A stretch of DNA of 8,848 nt from DATDSR01 sp036517855 (GTDB lineage Bacteria; Patescibacteriota; Minisyncoccia; Phycocordibacterales; DATDSR01), in assembly GCA_036517855.1 (NCBI GenBank), contig DATDSR010000044.1, forward strand, positions 1 through 8,848, given 5' to 3'. A program made the translations under genes and the position numbers. Positions 1 through 4,626 of this stretch are shown here, in pieces (positions within the stretch are counted from its first letter, which is position 1; every line of letters starts with the position of its first letter). The notes under the pieces were generated by a model. The model worked only from the letters and a program-made list of their open reading frames with translations, ran no database searches and was not told the origin of the DNA.

Positions 1-135
1 ATGCTCCACCCCCGGTACTTCACTAGCCTGACTGCGTGCATGCGCACCTTTGGCAGATGCGGATTTGTTGTGTATGACATATGCGAGCCATTTTACGCTC
101 GAAGTGTTGCCAAGGTCCTGAGACTTTACGCGGGG

Positions 136-164
136 TTGACACATTTTATATACTATGATACACT
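136..164 (+). promoter_or_regulatory. Sigma-70-type promoter
   Basis: Perfect -35 TTGACA (136-141), 17-bp spacer, -10 TACACT (159-164; 4 of 6 matches). Predicted transcription start is near 171, giving a leader of about 50 nt before the SD-led gene at 220. The 135 bases upstream show no other convincing feature. Confidence 0.65.
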
Positions 165-219
165 CCCCCGTGGGACCATGGCGACTGTAGTTTATCTCGC
201 CAGACAGAGGAGGATCGCA

Positions 220-423
220 ATGAGCAATTACTGGGATTTGACACGGCGGCGGGGGACGGGCTCAAGACCCGTTCTCTCGATGGACGAGCTCCGCAAGGCC
301 GACGAGGTGGCGAAGGCCAACCGCGAGGCGGACCGGATCCGGCGCGAGAAGATCGCCCAGGGCCGGGCCATCCTGGCCTCGATCGTTGGTGGCCTCGACA
401 CCGAGGCTCACGCCACAACCTAA
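220..423 (+). CDS. Small charged hypothetical protein (67 aa)
   Basis: I do not recognise a family. The ATG at 220 is chosen because AGAGGAGG (206-213) lies 6 nt upstream. The frame stays open to the window edge, and an in-frame ATG at 178 without SD would give 81 aa; this is less likely because the promoter at 136-164 lies inside the longer open frame. The protein has a basic N-terminus, then a strongly charged, probably helical stretch (residues 21-56, rich in Ala, Arg, Glu and Lys) that could form a coiled coil. There is no signal peptide, membrane segment or Cys motif. It is GC-rich compared with the operon that follows. It has its own promoter and terminator and so looks monocistronic. 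Cytoplasmic location is inferred. Confidence 0.7.
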   Translation: MSNYWDLTRRRGTGSRPVLSMDELRKADEVAKANREADRIRREKIAQGRAILASIVGGLDTEAHATT

Positions 424-435
424 TCGGCGGCCTAC

Positions 436-480
436 GCGCCCGGTTCACTCTCACGAGTGGGCTGGGCGCAAAGATTTTAT
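436..480 (+). terminator. Intrinsic terminator of the 220-423 gene
   Basis: A 15-bp stem (436-450 with 455-469, three G-U wobbles, loop TCAC) starts 12 nt after the TAA stop and is followed by AAAGATTTTAT. The lower six pairs are GCGCCC/GGGCGC. It sits just before the end of the convergent redox operon. Confidence 0.75.
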
Positions 481-487
481 ACGAGAA

Positions 488-835
488 CTACTTAGCCTTT
501 GTACCGGGAGCGACTTCTTTATCAAACGTATAGAGCACGGGCCCGCCTTCAGCATCAGAGACTGCAAGTATCATGCCGTTTGAATCGAGGCCCATCATAT
601 TGCGCGGAGCAAGATTGGTGACAAACATACACGAGCGACCCACCAAAGTTTCGGGTGGGTACACTTTTTTTATACCTGATAAGACCTGCCTGCCGGCAGG
701 CAGGTCTGACTCACCAAAATCTACTTGCAACTTCACAAGCTTATCCGAGCCTTCAATATGCTCGGCAGTCAAAATCTTGCCAACTTTAATCTCAACTTTT
801 TGGAAGTCCTCAATTGTTATTTCTACATTTGCCAT
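488..835 (-). CDS. tRNA-binding domain protein (MetG C-terminal/Arc1p-like)
   Basis: 115-aa stand-alone tRNA-binding OB-fold, like the C-terminal dimerisation domain of methionyl-tRNA synthetase or CsaA. The sequence supporting this is ITIEDFQKVEIKVGKI (residues 6-21), the SDKLVKLQVDFGE block (30-42), RQVLSGI (49-55), VGR (65-67) and the NLAPRNMMG to NGMILA region (74-91). These follow the family order at about the usual length. The family binds tRNA non-specifically, either as a beta subunit of MetRS or as a free dimer. It is the last gene of the minus-strand operon, starting 7 nt after the flavoprotein stop with no SD, so reinitiation is likely. Codons 44-51 coincide with a perfect 26-bp palindrome that adds LPAGRQ just where the family has a variable loop before the conserved RQ. 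Whether it acts with MetRS or alone cannot be read from this window. Confidence 0.88.
   Translation of the reverse strand: MANVEITIEDFQKVEIKVGKILTAEHIEGSDKLVKLQVDFGESDLPAGRQVLSGIKKVYPPETLVGRSCMFVTNLAPRNMMGLDSNGMILAVSDAEGGPVLYTFDKEVAPGTKAK
682..707. repeat. 26-bp perfect palindrome inside a coding region
   Basis: Bases 682-707 read identically on both strands; the core is CCTGCCTGCCGGCAGGCAGG. It lies in frame in the tRNA-binding gene and encodes DLPAGRQV there. No second copy is visible in this window. From memory, LPAGRQ-type insertions of this palindrome occur in many CPR proteins, which suggests a dispersed REP-like element that tolerates being translated. Confidence 0.85.
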
Positions 836-842
836 TTAACAT

Positions 843-1769
843 TTACGATTTAAGTTTCTTCACGTAGTTGTATGCACTTGTAGCCGCAACTGCCCCAAGA
901 GCCGAGGCGGTGATAGTTTGCTTGAATGGGCCGAAGTGATTGACCGTATCCCCCGCGGCGAAGATGCCTGGCACATTCGTCTCCATTAGGTTGTTCACAC
1001 CAATGTAGCCGAGTTTGTCGAGAATCACACCAAGCGATATGGGCACTACCACGTCAGGCTTAGCCCCGATCTCTACAAACACCCCGTCCACCACAAGCTC
1101 ATTTGAGCCCTTAAACTCTTTGCTCAAAACTATTTTCTCGAGCTTACTCTCCCCCACTAGCTCTTCTACTTCAGTCTCGAACAAAGTTTCAACTTTATCC
1201 CCCAACTTCCCGAAATCTTCTAGGTTCACCGGCTCGGGACGAGTAAGGGCTGGGGTGCGTACAATGAAGTAAATCTTCTCCGCGTACTTAGCCAAGTCTA
1301 TAATGCCCTTGATTGAGGCGTCACCGCCACCCACCATGGCAATAGTTTTACCCGTATAAACCGGGCCATCGCAGGTGACACAATAGTGCACACCCTTACT
1401 AGTTAGATTCTCTTCGTTTGGCAACCCTAAATGCCTGCGCTCGGCCCCCTGGGCAAAGATTAACGTTTTGGCATGATAAGTTTTTTCGCCAACTGTCACG
1501 TTATAGCAATGGCCGTCTTTAGTCGCGCCTGTAACCTTGCCATCTATCACTTCGGCCCCGGCGTCCTTGGCCTGCTTTTCGAAGTTCTTCATCAAATCGT
1601 AGCCGTCCATACCTGGGGCGCCGGGGTAATTCCAAATTTGCCCGGCTGTAGCCGTCTCGCCGCCGAAATTGCCTCGTATCACAAGCGTCTTCATCAAGTA
1701 TCGTCCAGCGTAAATACCCGCCGACAAACCGGCCGCACCCGAGCCAACTATAATAACGTCGTAAGGCAC
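843..1769 (-). CDS. trxB: Thioredoxin-reductase-like FAD flavoprotein
   Basis: 308 aa, the usual length for low-molecular-weight thioredoxin reductase. The FAD dinucleotide fold GSGAAG is at residues 9-14, the redox-active CVTC at 130-133 followed by DG, a second nucleotide fold with GGGD at 147-150, and the C-terminal FAD motif AAGD (271-274) with the QTITASALGAVAA helix. The family transfers electrons from a nicotinamide through FAD to the Cys pair and on to a thioredoxin or glutaredoxin. The canonical HRRxxxR that binds the NADPH 2'-phosphate is not present: the stretch after the second fold reads FIVRTPALTR (168-177), so NADPH specificity is doubtful. The start is GTG; a stop lies three codons upstream in frame. 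It follows glutaredoxin by 13 nt with only a distant AGGA. Cytoplasmic, in operon with its likely partner. Confidence 0.9.
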   Translation of the reverse strand: MPYDVIIVGSGAAGLSAGIYAGRYLMKTLVIRGNFGGETATAGQIWNYPGAPGMDGYDLMKNFEKQAKDAGAEVIDGKVTGATKDGHCYNVTVGEKTYHAKTLIFAQGAERRHLGLPNEENLTSKGVHYCVTCDGPVYTGKTIAMVGGGDASIKGIIDLAKYAEKIYFIVRTPALTRPEPVNLEDFGKLGDKVETLFETEVEELVGESKLEKIVLSKEFKGSNELVVDGVFVEIGAKPDVVVPISLGVILDKLGYIGVNNLMETNVPGIFAAGDTVNHFGPFKQTITASALGAVAATSAYNYVKKLKS

Positions 1770-1782
1770 TATGTTCTATGTC

Positions 1783-2028
1783 CTAAGTTCTAATTCCTAA
1801 AAGCTCGCTTATGCGAGCTTTATCAAATCCAATGATAATCTCGTTGCCAATCTCTATAACGGGCACCCCCATCTGACCAGAGCGCTTGGACATATACTCC
1901 CGAGCCGTGGCGTCAGAGGCCACGTTGATGTCCTCATAGCCAATCTTGTGCTCGTCCAAAAACTCCTTAGTAGCCCTACACCACACGCAAGTTGGGGTTG
2001 AGTAAATCTTAACTTTTGGTTTATCCAT
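1783..2028 (-). CDS. Glutaredoxin/NrdH-like redoxin
   Basis: 81 aa, typical for a single-domain glutaredoxin. The active site CVWC is at residues 14-17 after the first beta strand (VKIYSTPT), the cis-proline motif GVPV at 54-57, and GFD at 67-69 before the last helix. The family reduces protein disulfides; NrdH-type members are reduced by thioredoxin reductase rather than glutathione, and the adjacent flavoprotein gene fits that. CVWC differs from the CPYC of classical glutaredoxins and the CMQC or CVQC of many NrdH. The ATG at 2028 has no SD. It is the first gene of a three-gene minus-strand operon. It may donate electrons to ribonucleotide reductase, but this is inference. Confidence 0.88.
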   Translation of the reverse strand: MDKPKVKIYSTPTCVWCRATKEFLDEHKIGYEDINVASDATAREYMSKRSGQMGVPVIEIGNEIIIGFDKARISELLGIRT

Positions 2029-2080
2029 ATAATTTAGTCGAAATTATGCCGCGTAACGTCCATTAAAACGCGACGACTCT

Positions 2081-2109
2081 ATTATACACCACCCGTCAAA
2101 TTTGCTAAA
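2081..2109 (-). promoter_or_regulatory. Promoter of the redox operon
   Basis: Consensus -10 TATAAT on the minus strand (2086-2081) with a poor -35 (TTTAGC, 2109-2104) at 17 bp. This predicts a leader of about 46 nt. A second -10-like CATAAT (2048-2043) is closer to the ATG. It overlaps the divergent promoter at 2083-2111, so only one polymerase could occupy the site at a time. Confidence 0.55.
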
Positions 2110-2111
2110 AT
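2083..2111 (+). promoter_or_regulatory. Extended -10 promoter of the 59-aa gene
   Basis: TGC-TAAAAT (2103-2111) is an extended -10, with TATACA (2083-2088) as a possible -35 at 17 bp. The predicted start, near 2118, falls at the SD itself, so the leader would be only about 11 nt. Confidence 0.5.
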
Positions 2112-2128
2112 CAGCCTAGGAGGTAACC

Positions 2129-2308
2129 ATGCGAGACCCGATGGAAGTTGACGGCCCGTGTGGGTGCATGCAAGGCACTACATCAGAGCCGCCACCAAAG
2201 CCACGGAAGCCACGAGCCAAGCCCCAACACGGCAAGGCTGAAGAAGAACACCCCCGCAAGCTCGACTACAAACAGCGGCAGGCGGGCGAACGAGACGAGG
2301 AGGAGTAA
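2129..2308 (+). CDS. Small proline-rich hypothetical protein (59 aa)
   Basis: Unrecognised. The ATG at 2129 is preceded by AGGAGGT (2118-2124) at 4-nt spacing, about as strong as SD sites get. The N-terminus has a CGC motif (residues 11-13), then a Pro/Lys/Arg tract (21-33) and a highly charged tail ending in DEEE. It has almost no hydrophobic residues, so it should be soluble and probably disordered. An extended -10 promoter lies upstream and a GC-rich hairpin follows the TAA. There is no homology argument for translation; the case rests on the SD, promoter and terminator together. Confidence 0.65.
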   Translation: MRDPMEVDGPCGCMQGTTSEPPPKPRKPRAKPQHGKAEEEHPRKLDYKQRQAGERDEEE

Positions 2309-2311
2309 CAA

Positions 2312-2337
2312 GGCCCGAGAGCTACACGCTCCGGGCC
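2312..2337. terminator. Hairpin between convergent genes
   Basis: GGCCCG (2312-2317) pairs with CGGGCC (2332-2337), and AGC/GCT add an inner stem. It starts 4 nt after the stop of the 59-aa gene and 12 nt beyond the stop of the convergent 105-aa gene. The plus-strand tail (AACCCAATTTATT) is weak; the minus-strand tail is TTGTTA. It is probably a shared terminator, but not a textbook one. Confidence 0.5.
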
Positions 2338-2348
2338 AACCCAATTTA

Positions 2349-2666
2349 TTAAGAATTAGCAATCACAAAATCGAGTGCGGCCTGAAGGGGAACGACTCTC
2401 GCCTTCTCAATCGCCTCACGAGTTTCTGTCCTCATACTTGCAGTCTCTCTCTTGTAGGTGGCAATCTGACTTTCTAAAAATTGCTTCACTCCTCCGGCAG
2501 CAACCACGTCTTCAACACTAAGACTACACAAAGTCTCGTTAACACCATCCGTAATCGTAGGCACGCCTACTAGAGCAGATAATTGGTCATTCACCTCACC
2601 CTCAAGTATATCCTTGAGATCTCCGAATTCATCGACCCCACCCCTTGGCTCGTCATCTTGCGGCAT
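2349..2666 (-). CDS. Acidic hypothetical protein (105 aa)
   Basis: No family recognised. It has an acidic, disordered-looking N-terminus (residues 1-25), then helical segments including a charged heptad-like stretch around residues 60-95 that may be a coiled coil. No membrane segment, signal peptide or Cys pair is visible (one Cys). The ATG at 2666 has no SD, but TAGAAT lies exactly six bases before it, the spacing expected for a leaderless mRNA, which supports this start. Transcribed alone. Confidence 0.65.
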   Translation of the reverse strand: MPQDDEPRGGVDEFGDLKDILEGEVNDQLSALVGVPTITDGVNETLCSLSVEDVVAAGGVKQFLESQIATYKRETASMRTETREAIEKARVVPLQAALDFVIANS

Positions 2667-2672
2667 GTATAT

Positions 2673-2678
2673 ATTCTA
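2673..2678 (-). promoter_or_regulatory. -10 box placed for a leaderless mRNA
   Basis: On the minus strand TAGAAT (5 of 6 matches to TATAAT) is followed by six bases (ATATAC) and the ATG of the 105-aa gene. No good -35 is seen. Confidence 0.5.
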
Positions 2679-2706
2679 CACTTTTCGGCCTGGCATTGAC
2701 ATCCCC

Positions 2707-2740
2707 CCGTTTCGGGCCCCAAGTAAAAATTGGGGAACGG
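2707..2740. other. GC-rich hairpin downstream of the S-component gene
   Basis: CCCCAA (2717-2722) pairs with TTGGGG (2730-2735) around loop GTAAAAA. An outer CCGTT/AACGG (2707-2711 with 2736-2740) is separated by a 5-nt one-sided bulge. It sits about 18 nt beyond the stop of the minus-strand membrane gene and may end its transcript, but there is no T-run after it on that strand. Confidence 0.4.
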
Positions 2741-2757
2741 AGCAGGCTGTCACACGT

Positions 2758-3267
2758 TTAGGCTAGGGCAAATACTTTTTTCGTTTCTAGCTTTTCATTT
2801 TTAACTATAAAGCGGAGGAGGGCTGGAGAGAGAACAACGGCAAAGACGACTGTGCCAAGCACGTGCATCAAAGTAAACGGCACTTGGCCGACAAGGGCTT
2901 CCATAAACGGTTGGCCATAGAAGAGTGGGCCAATACTAAGGCCTGTCACCGCGTCGTAGAGGACAGTACCCGCAATACCGAAAGTTACGAAGTTGCGTGT
3001 CGACGGCGGATACTTGGTGAAAAAGTAAACCGCAACCAAACCAAGCAACCCATACGACACGGCTGTGACAAGAGTCCAAACACCCACCTGACCAGAGACC
3101 AAATCAAAAACAAAAATACCTAGAAAGCCGAAGAAGAAGCTAGCAAACTTACCATAGCGCGTAGAGTAAGGCATCACAGTAGCGAGCATCGGCTCAAAGT
3201 TAGCCGGTCGCCCGGGGATAAGACGGATGACCATTACCGCGAGCCATCCTAGGATAAATTTAATCAT
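2758..3267 (-). CDS. Membrane protein, putative ECF-type S-component (cobalamin uptake)
   Basis: 169-aa integral membrane protein with about five hydrophobic segments (roughly residues 3-15, 39-57, 62-84, 92-109, 130-153) and a basic C-terminal tail, the size and layout of the substrate-binding S-component of energy-coupling-factor vitamin transporters. The motif RLIPGRPANFEP (15-26) after the first segment recalls the RLxPHPPNFTP of DUF6580-like small membrane proteins. Substrate assignment rests mainly on the cobalamin riboswitch immediately upstream. S-components work with a transmembrane T protein and two ATPases, none of which is in this window, so a shared ECF module elsewhere would be needed. 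The ATG at 3267 has no SD. The family call is moderate; the B12 link is stronger than the fold assignment. Confidence 0.65.
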   Translation of the reverse strand: MIKFILGWLAVMVIRLIPGRPANFEPMLATVMPYSTRYGKFASFFFGFLGIFVFDLVSGQVGVWTLVTAVSYGLLGLVAVYFFTKYPPSTRNFVTFGIAGTVLYDAVTGLSIGPLFYGQPFMEALVGQVPFTLMHVLGTVVFAVVLSPALLRFIVKNEKLETKKVFALA

Positions 3268-3281
3268 TGCTTACTAATAAA

Positions 3282-3374
3282 CGACCAAAGACCTAGCGAG
3301 GTCGGACTTACCACCGGGGTGGATCACCGTTGCGGGACAGCGCTGGAATTACACCAGACTTCATCAGCAGGTCG
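3282..3374 (-). ncRNA. Cobalamin riboswitch
   Basis: On the minus strand the B12-box core GCTGTCCCGCAACGGTGA is at 3341-3324, preceded by the characteristic GGTGTAATTCCAGC block (around 3355-3342) and followed by a CCAC/GTGG stem (3322-3311) and AAGTCCGA (3309-3302). P1 can form between GACCT (3373-3369) and AGGTC (3294-3290). The aptamer begins at the predicted transcription start and ends 22 nt before the ATG. In this class, adenosylcobalamin or a related cobalamin binds the aptamer and usually lowers expression. A second GACCT (3303-3299) can pair with the same AGGTC to form a hairpin followed by TTT, a candidate expression platform. Confidence 0.93.
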
Positions 3375-3379
3375 AACAC

Positions 3380-3408
3380 AGTATAGCACATCAGCCGCGA
3401 GATCAAGC
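3380..3408 (-). promoter_or_regulatory. Extended -10 promoter of the riboswitch transcript
   Basis: TGC-TATACT (3388-3380 on the minus strand) is an extended -10. A TTGATC -35 lies 15 bp upstream, overlapping the TGA stop of the 72-aa gene. The start is predicted near 3373, exactly at the 5' strand of riboswitch P1, so the two calls support each other. Confidence 0.65.
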
Positions 3409-3621
3409 TACTTTTTTGAAAATTTTGGTTATTCCGCGACCTTTTGGGTAATGTACACAGGTTGGAGTACCACAGATGTTGCAATCGGCCTCTTCCTCAC
3501 CTACAGCTTCTAGTACTTGTCCCTTCGAACTCTCTTCCACATTTTTTACAACTTCCAAGCTCGGAACATTCTCTTTTGGCTTCTGCGACGCAAAGCCTTC
3601 AAATTTAAGTTGCTCAGCCAT
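3403..3621 (-). CDS. Small Cys-motif hypothetical protein (72 aa)
   Basis: Not recognised. An acidic, probably disordered N-terminal half (residues 1-46, rich in Glu, Lys and Val) leads to a compact motif CNICGTPTC (47-55) with His57 and a basic end (KGRG, then IFKKVA). C47, C50, C55 and H57 could bind zinc, or C47/C50 could be a redox pair. The ATG at 3621 has no SD; TATAAT lies 13 bases upstream, predicting a leader of about 7 nt. It sits directly before the cobalamin-controlled gene but has its own promoter. A CxxC tail is known at the C-terminus of class II ribonucleotide reductases, but any link is speculative. Confidence 0.65.
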   Translation of the reverse strand: MAEQLKFEGFASQKPKENVPSLEVVKNVEESSKGQVLEAVGEEEADCNICGTPTCVHYPKGRGITKIFKKVA

Positions 3622-3634
3622 ATTGTTATTCTTT

Positions 3635-3640
3635 ATTATA
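3635..3640 (-). promoter_or_regulatory. -10 box of the 72-aa gene
   Basis: Consensus TATAAT on the minus strand, 13 bases before the ATG. No good -35 is visible (TAGAGC at 17 bp). Confidence 0.5.
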
Positions 3641-3683
3641 CCCCGTAGTGAAGCGAAGCTCTACTACAGGTTTATACTCCTAT

Positions 3684-3717
3684 TTGAAAAGCCAAGCCGG
3701 GCACTCTCGGCCCGGCT
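3684..3717 (-). terminator. Intrinsic terminator of the 4115-3731 operon
   Basis: Perfect 8-bp stem AGCCGGGC/GCCCGGCT (3717-3710 with 3702-3695) with a 7-nt loop, 13 nt past the stop of the 71-aa gene. On the minus strand it is followed by TGGCTTTTC, a short T-run slightly displaced from the stem. Confidence 0.65.
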
Positions 3718-3730
3718 GAACACAGATCAT

Positions 3731-3946
3731 CTATTTTGTGCAGGTTGGCGGTGGACGGGGTTTTGCCCTTGCCTCTTTGAAAAGCAGGTACCACCACACC
3801 GGCCCACCGGCACAGAACATAAGAAGAACGATAGGCCAACTCCCGCGCTCGGGCTTAGACCCCTTGACGCGGATGAGTAAGACCATGGCCACGAGGCCCA
3901 AGAATATCCAACCTGCCACAAGCCCAAGTGCTATCTCTAGCGTCAT
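3731..3946 (-). CDS. Two-TM small membrane protein (71 aa)
   Basis: Unrecognised. Two hydrophobic helices (about residues 3-25 and 37-57) are joined by a short charged loop (RVKGSKPERG), and the tail is Lys/Arg/Pro-rich (58-71). By the positive-inside rule the loop and tail compete for the cytoplasm, so topology is unclear. The ATG at 3946 is set by GAGGAGG (3958-3952) with 5-nt spacing. The SD lies in the 13-nt gap after the stop of the 51-aa gene, so the two are probably co-transcribed. Membrane location is clear; function is unknown. Confidence 0.7.
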   Translation of the reverse strand: MTLEIALGLVAGWIFLGLVAMVLLIRVKGSKPERGSWPIVLLMFCAGGPVWWYLLFKEARAKPRPPPTCTK

Positions 3947-3959
3947 ACACACCTCCTCG

Positions 3960-4115
3960 TCAGACGTCGACGTAGATATTGAGTGCCTCGTGGTAGCCAC
4001 GATTCTCCTCCGCACGTCGTCGCGGTTCGTCTTCATCACGGAGCCGTTGGGCCTCTGCTGCCTCACGGAACTCTACGGCAAGCTCCTCCTCTGTGATATT
4101 TCTGAGAGTAAGCAT
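3960..4115 (-). CDS. Small helical hypothetical protein (51 aa)
   Basis: Unrecognised. Highly charged, with a long probable helix (residues 8-42, rich in Glu, Arg and Ala) and a short end (ALNIYVDV). The ATG at 4115 is chosen for GCGGAGG at 8-nt spacing; the frame is open further upstream, but there it runs through the preceding terminator hairpin. First gene of a two-gene unit with the 71-aa membrane protein. Length and composition allow no functional call. Confidence 0.65.
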   Translation of the reverse strand: MLTLRNITEEELAVEFREAAEAQRLRDEDEPRRRAEENRGYHEALNIYVDV

Positions 4116-4134
4116 GAGCTGTACCTCCGCAGAT

Positions 4135-4143
4135 ATTTTAGCA
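4135..4143 (-). promoter_or_regulatory. Extended -10 promoter TGC-TAAAAT
   Basis: On the minus strand TGCTAAAAT is identical to the element at 2103-2111 and lies six bases before GGAGG. The -35 position falls in the preceding terminator and is poor, so the extended -10 must carry recognition. Confidence 0.5.
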
Positions 4144-4147
4144 CATT

Positions 4148-4171
4148 GAGAAAGGGGCGCCGAAGCGCCCC
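4148..4171 (-). terminator. UUCG-tetraloop terminator of the 121-aa gene
   Basis: On the minus strand a 7-bp stem GGGGCGC/GCGCCCC (4171-4165 with 4160-4154) closes a TTCG tetraloop and is followed by TTTCTC. It starts 18 nt after the stop codon and separates this gene from the next transcription unit. Confidence 0.75.
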
Positions 4172-4188
4172 CACCTTGGCCCAATGCC

Positions 4189-4554
4189 CTACTCCTCGTC
4201 ATGTTCAAGAGGTTCGAAAGATGGCGGGATTTTGCTCTCCGCCCACTCCTTGATATATTGCTCAAGCTCCTCCGCCGTTACCCCAACGAGCTCCGCCATG
4301 CGCAGGGAGTTCACCACCTGCTTGAGCGCCGGCAAACGTGCGTCGTCGAAGCTCGATGTACCAATGTGATCAGCCCTTTCAACTTCGGCTCCTATGGCCG
4401 CGCACGACTTGAGCACGTGCAGGTTCACGTGGTTAATGGCGAAAGCCACTTCAGCCATCTGATCTGCGTGGTGACATCCAGGCATAGCCTGATATTCACT
4501 CACAGAAAATGGCCAGGCCTCCTTGACCAAGTCTAGGACCTCACGAAAATTCAT
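4189..4554 (-). CDS. Hypothetical protein, helical and His-rich (121 aa)
   Basis: No family recognised. Predominantly helical and soluble, with a His-rich first half (around GCHHADQ, AINHVNLHVLK and ERADH) and a Glu-rich C-terminal helix ending EHDEE. The clustered His, Asp and Glu could be metal ligands, but no named motif is met. The ATG at 4554 is chosen over an in-frame GTG six bases upstream because that GTG overlaps the SD (GGAGG, 4564-4560; 5-nt spacing). It has its own promoter (TTGACT, 16 bp, TAGTAT) and a clean terminator, so it is monocistronic. Visibly richer in G and C than the deformylase gene upstream. Confidence 0.72.
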   Translation of the reverse strand: MNFREVLDLVKEAWPFSVSEYQAMPGCHHADQMAEVAFAINHVNLHVLKSCAAIGAEVERADHIGTSSFDDARLPALKQVVNSLRMAELVGVTAEELEQYIKEWAESKIPPSFEPLEHDEE

Positions 4555-4570
4555 GTTCACCTCCAGACAG

Positions 4571-4598
4571 ATACTACTCCCGGAACCAAATAAGTCAA
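4571..4598 (-). promoter_or_regulatory. Promoter of the 121-aa gene
   Basis: Minus-strand -35 TTGACT (4598-4593), 16-bp spacer, -10 TAGTAT (4576-4571). The -10 ends six bases before the SD, so the transcript would start at or next to GGAGG. The -35 directly abuts the 28-bp palindrome at 4599-4626. Confidence 0.55.
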
Positions 4599-4626
4599 CG
4601 CAAAGTATAATATATTATACTTTGCG
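4599..4626. repeat. 28-bp perfect palindrome at the end of the deformylase gene
   Basis: Both strands read CGCAAAGTATAAT-AT-ATTATACTTTGCG. It covers the deformylase stop codon and its last codons and touches the next promoter. It could end deformylase transcription, or be an operator or cruciform. It also carries TATAAT on both strands. Confidence 0.6.

Noticed and set aside
1..219. Extension of the first gene to the window edge (140 aa in total)
   Set aside because: A strong promoter (136-164) and SD (206-213) lie inside it, and the upstream residues have no family-like or compositional continuity. It could be chance openness or, less likely, part of a longer gene.
3476..3880. 134-codon plus-strand open frame
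   Set aside because: It spans the promoter, terminator and coding sequences of the minus-strand genes, has a low-complexity Ser-rich product and no SD.
3738..4253. 171-codon plus-strand open frame
   Set aside because: No SD or promoter, and it lies antisense to small minus-strand genes that each have an SD, plus terminators placed for that strand.
3731..4554. Toxin-antitoxin or defence module among the three small genes
   Set aside because: The size and SD layout are suggestive, but no toxin, antitoxin or nuclease motif is visible, and separate terminators argue against one unit.
4555..4560. GTG start for the 121-aa gene
   Set aside because: The GTG overlaps the SD that serves the ATG six bases downstream.
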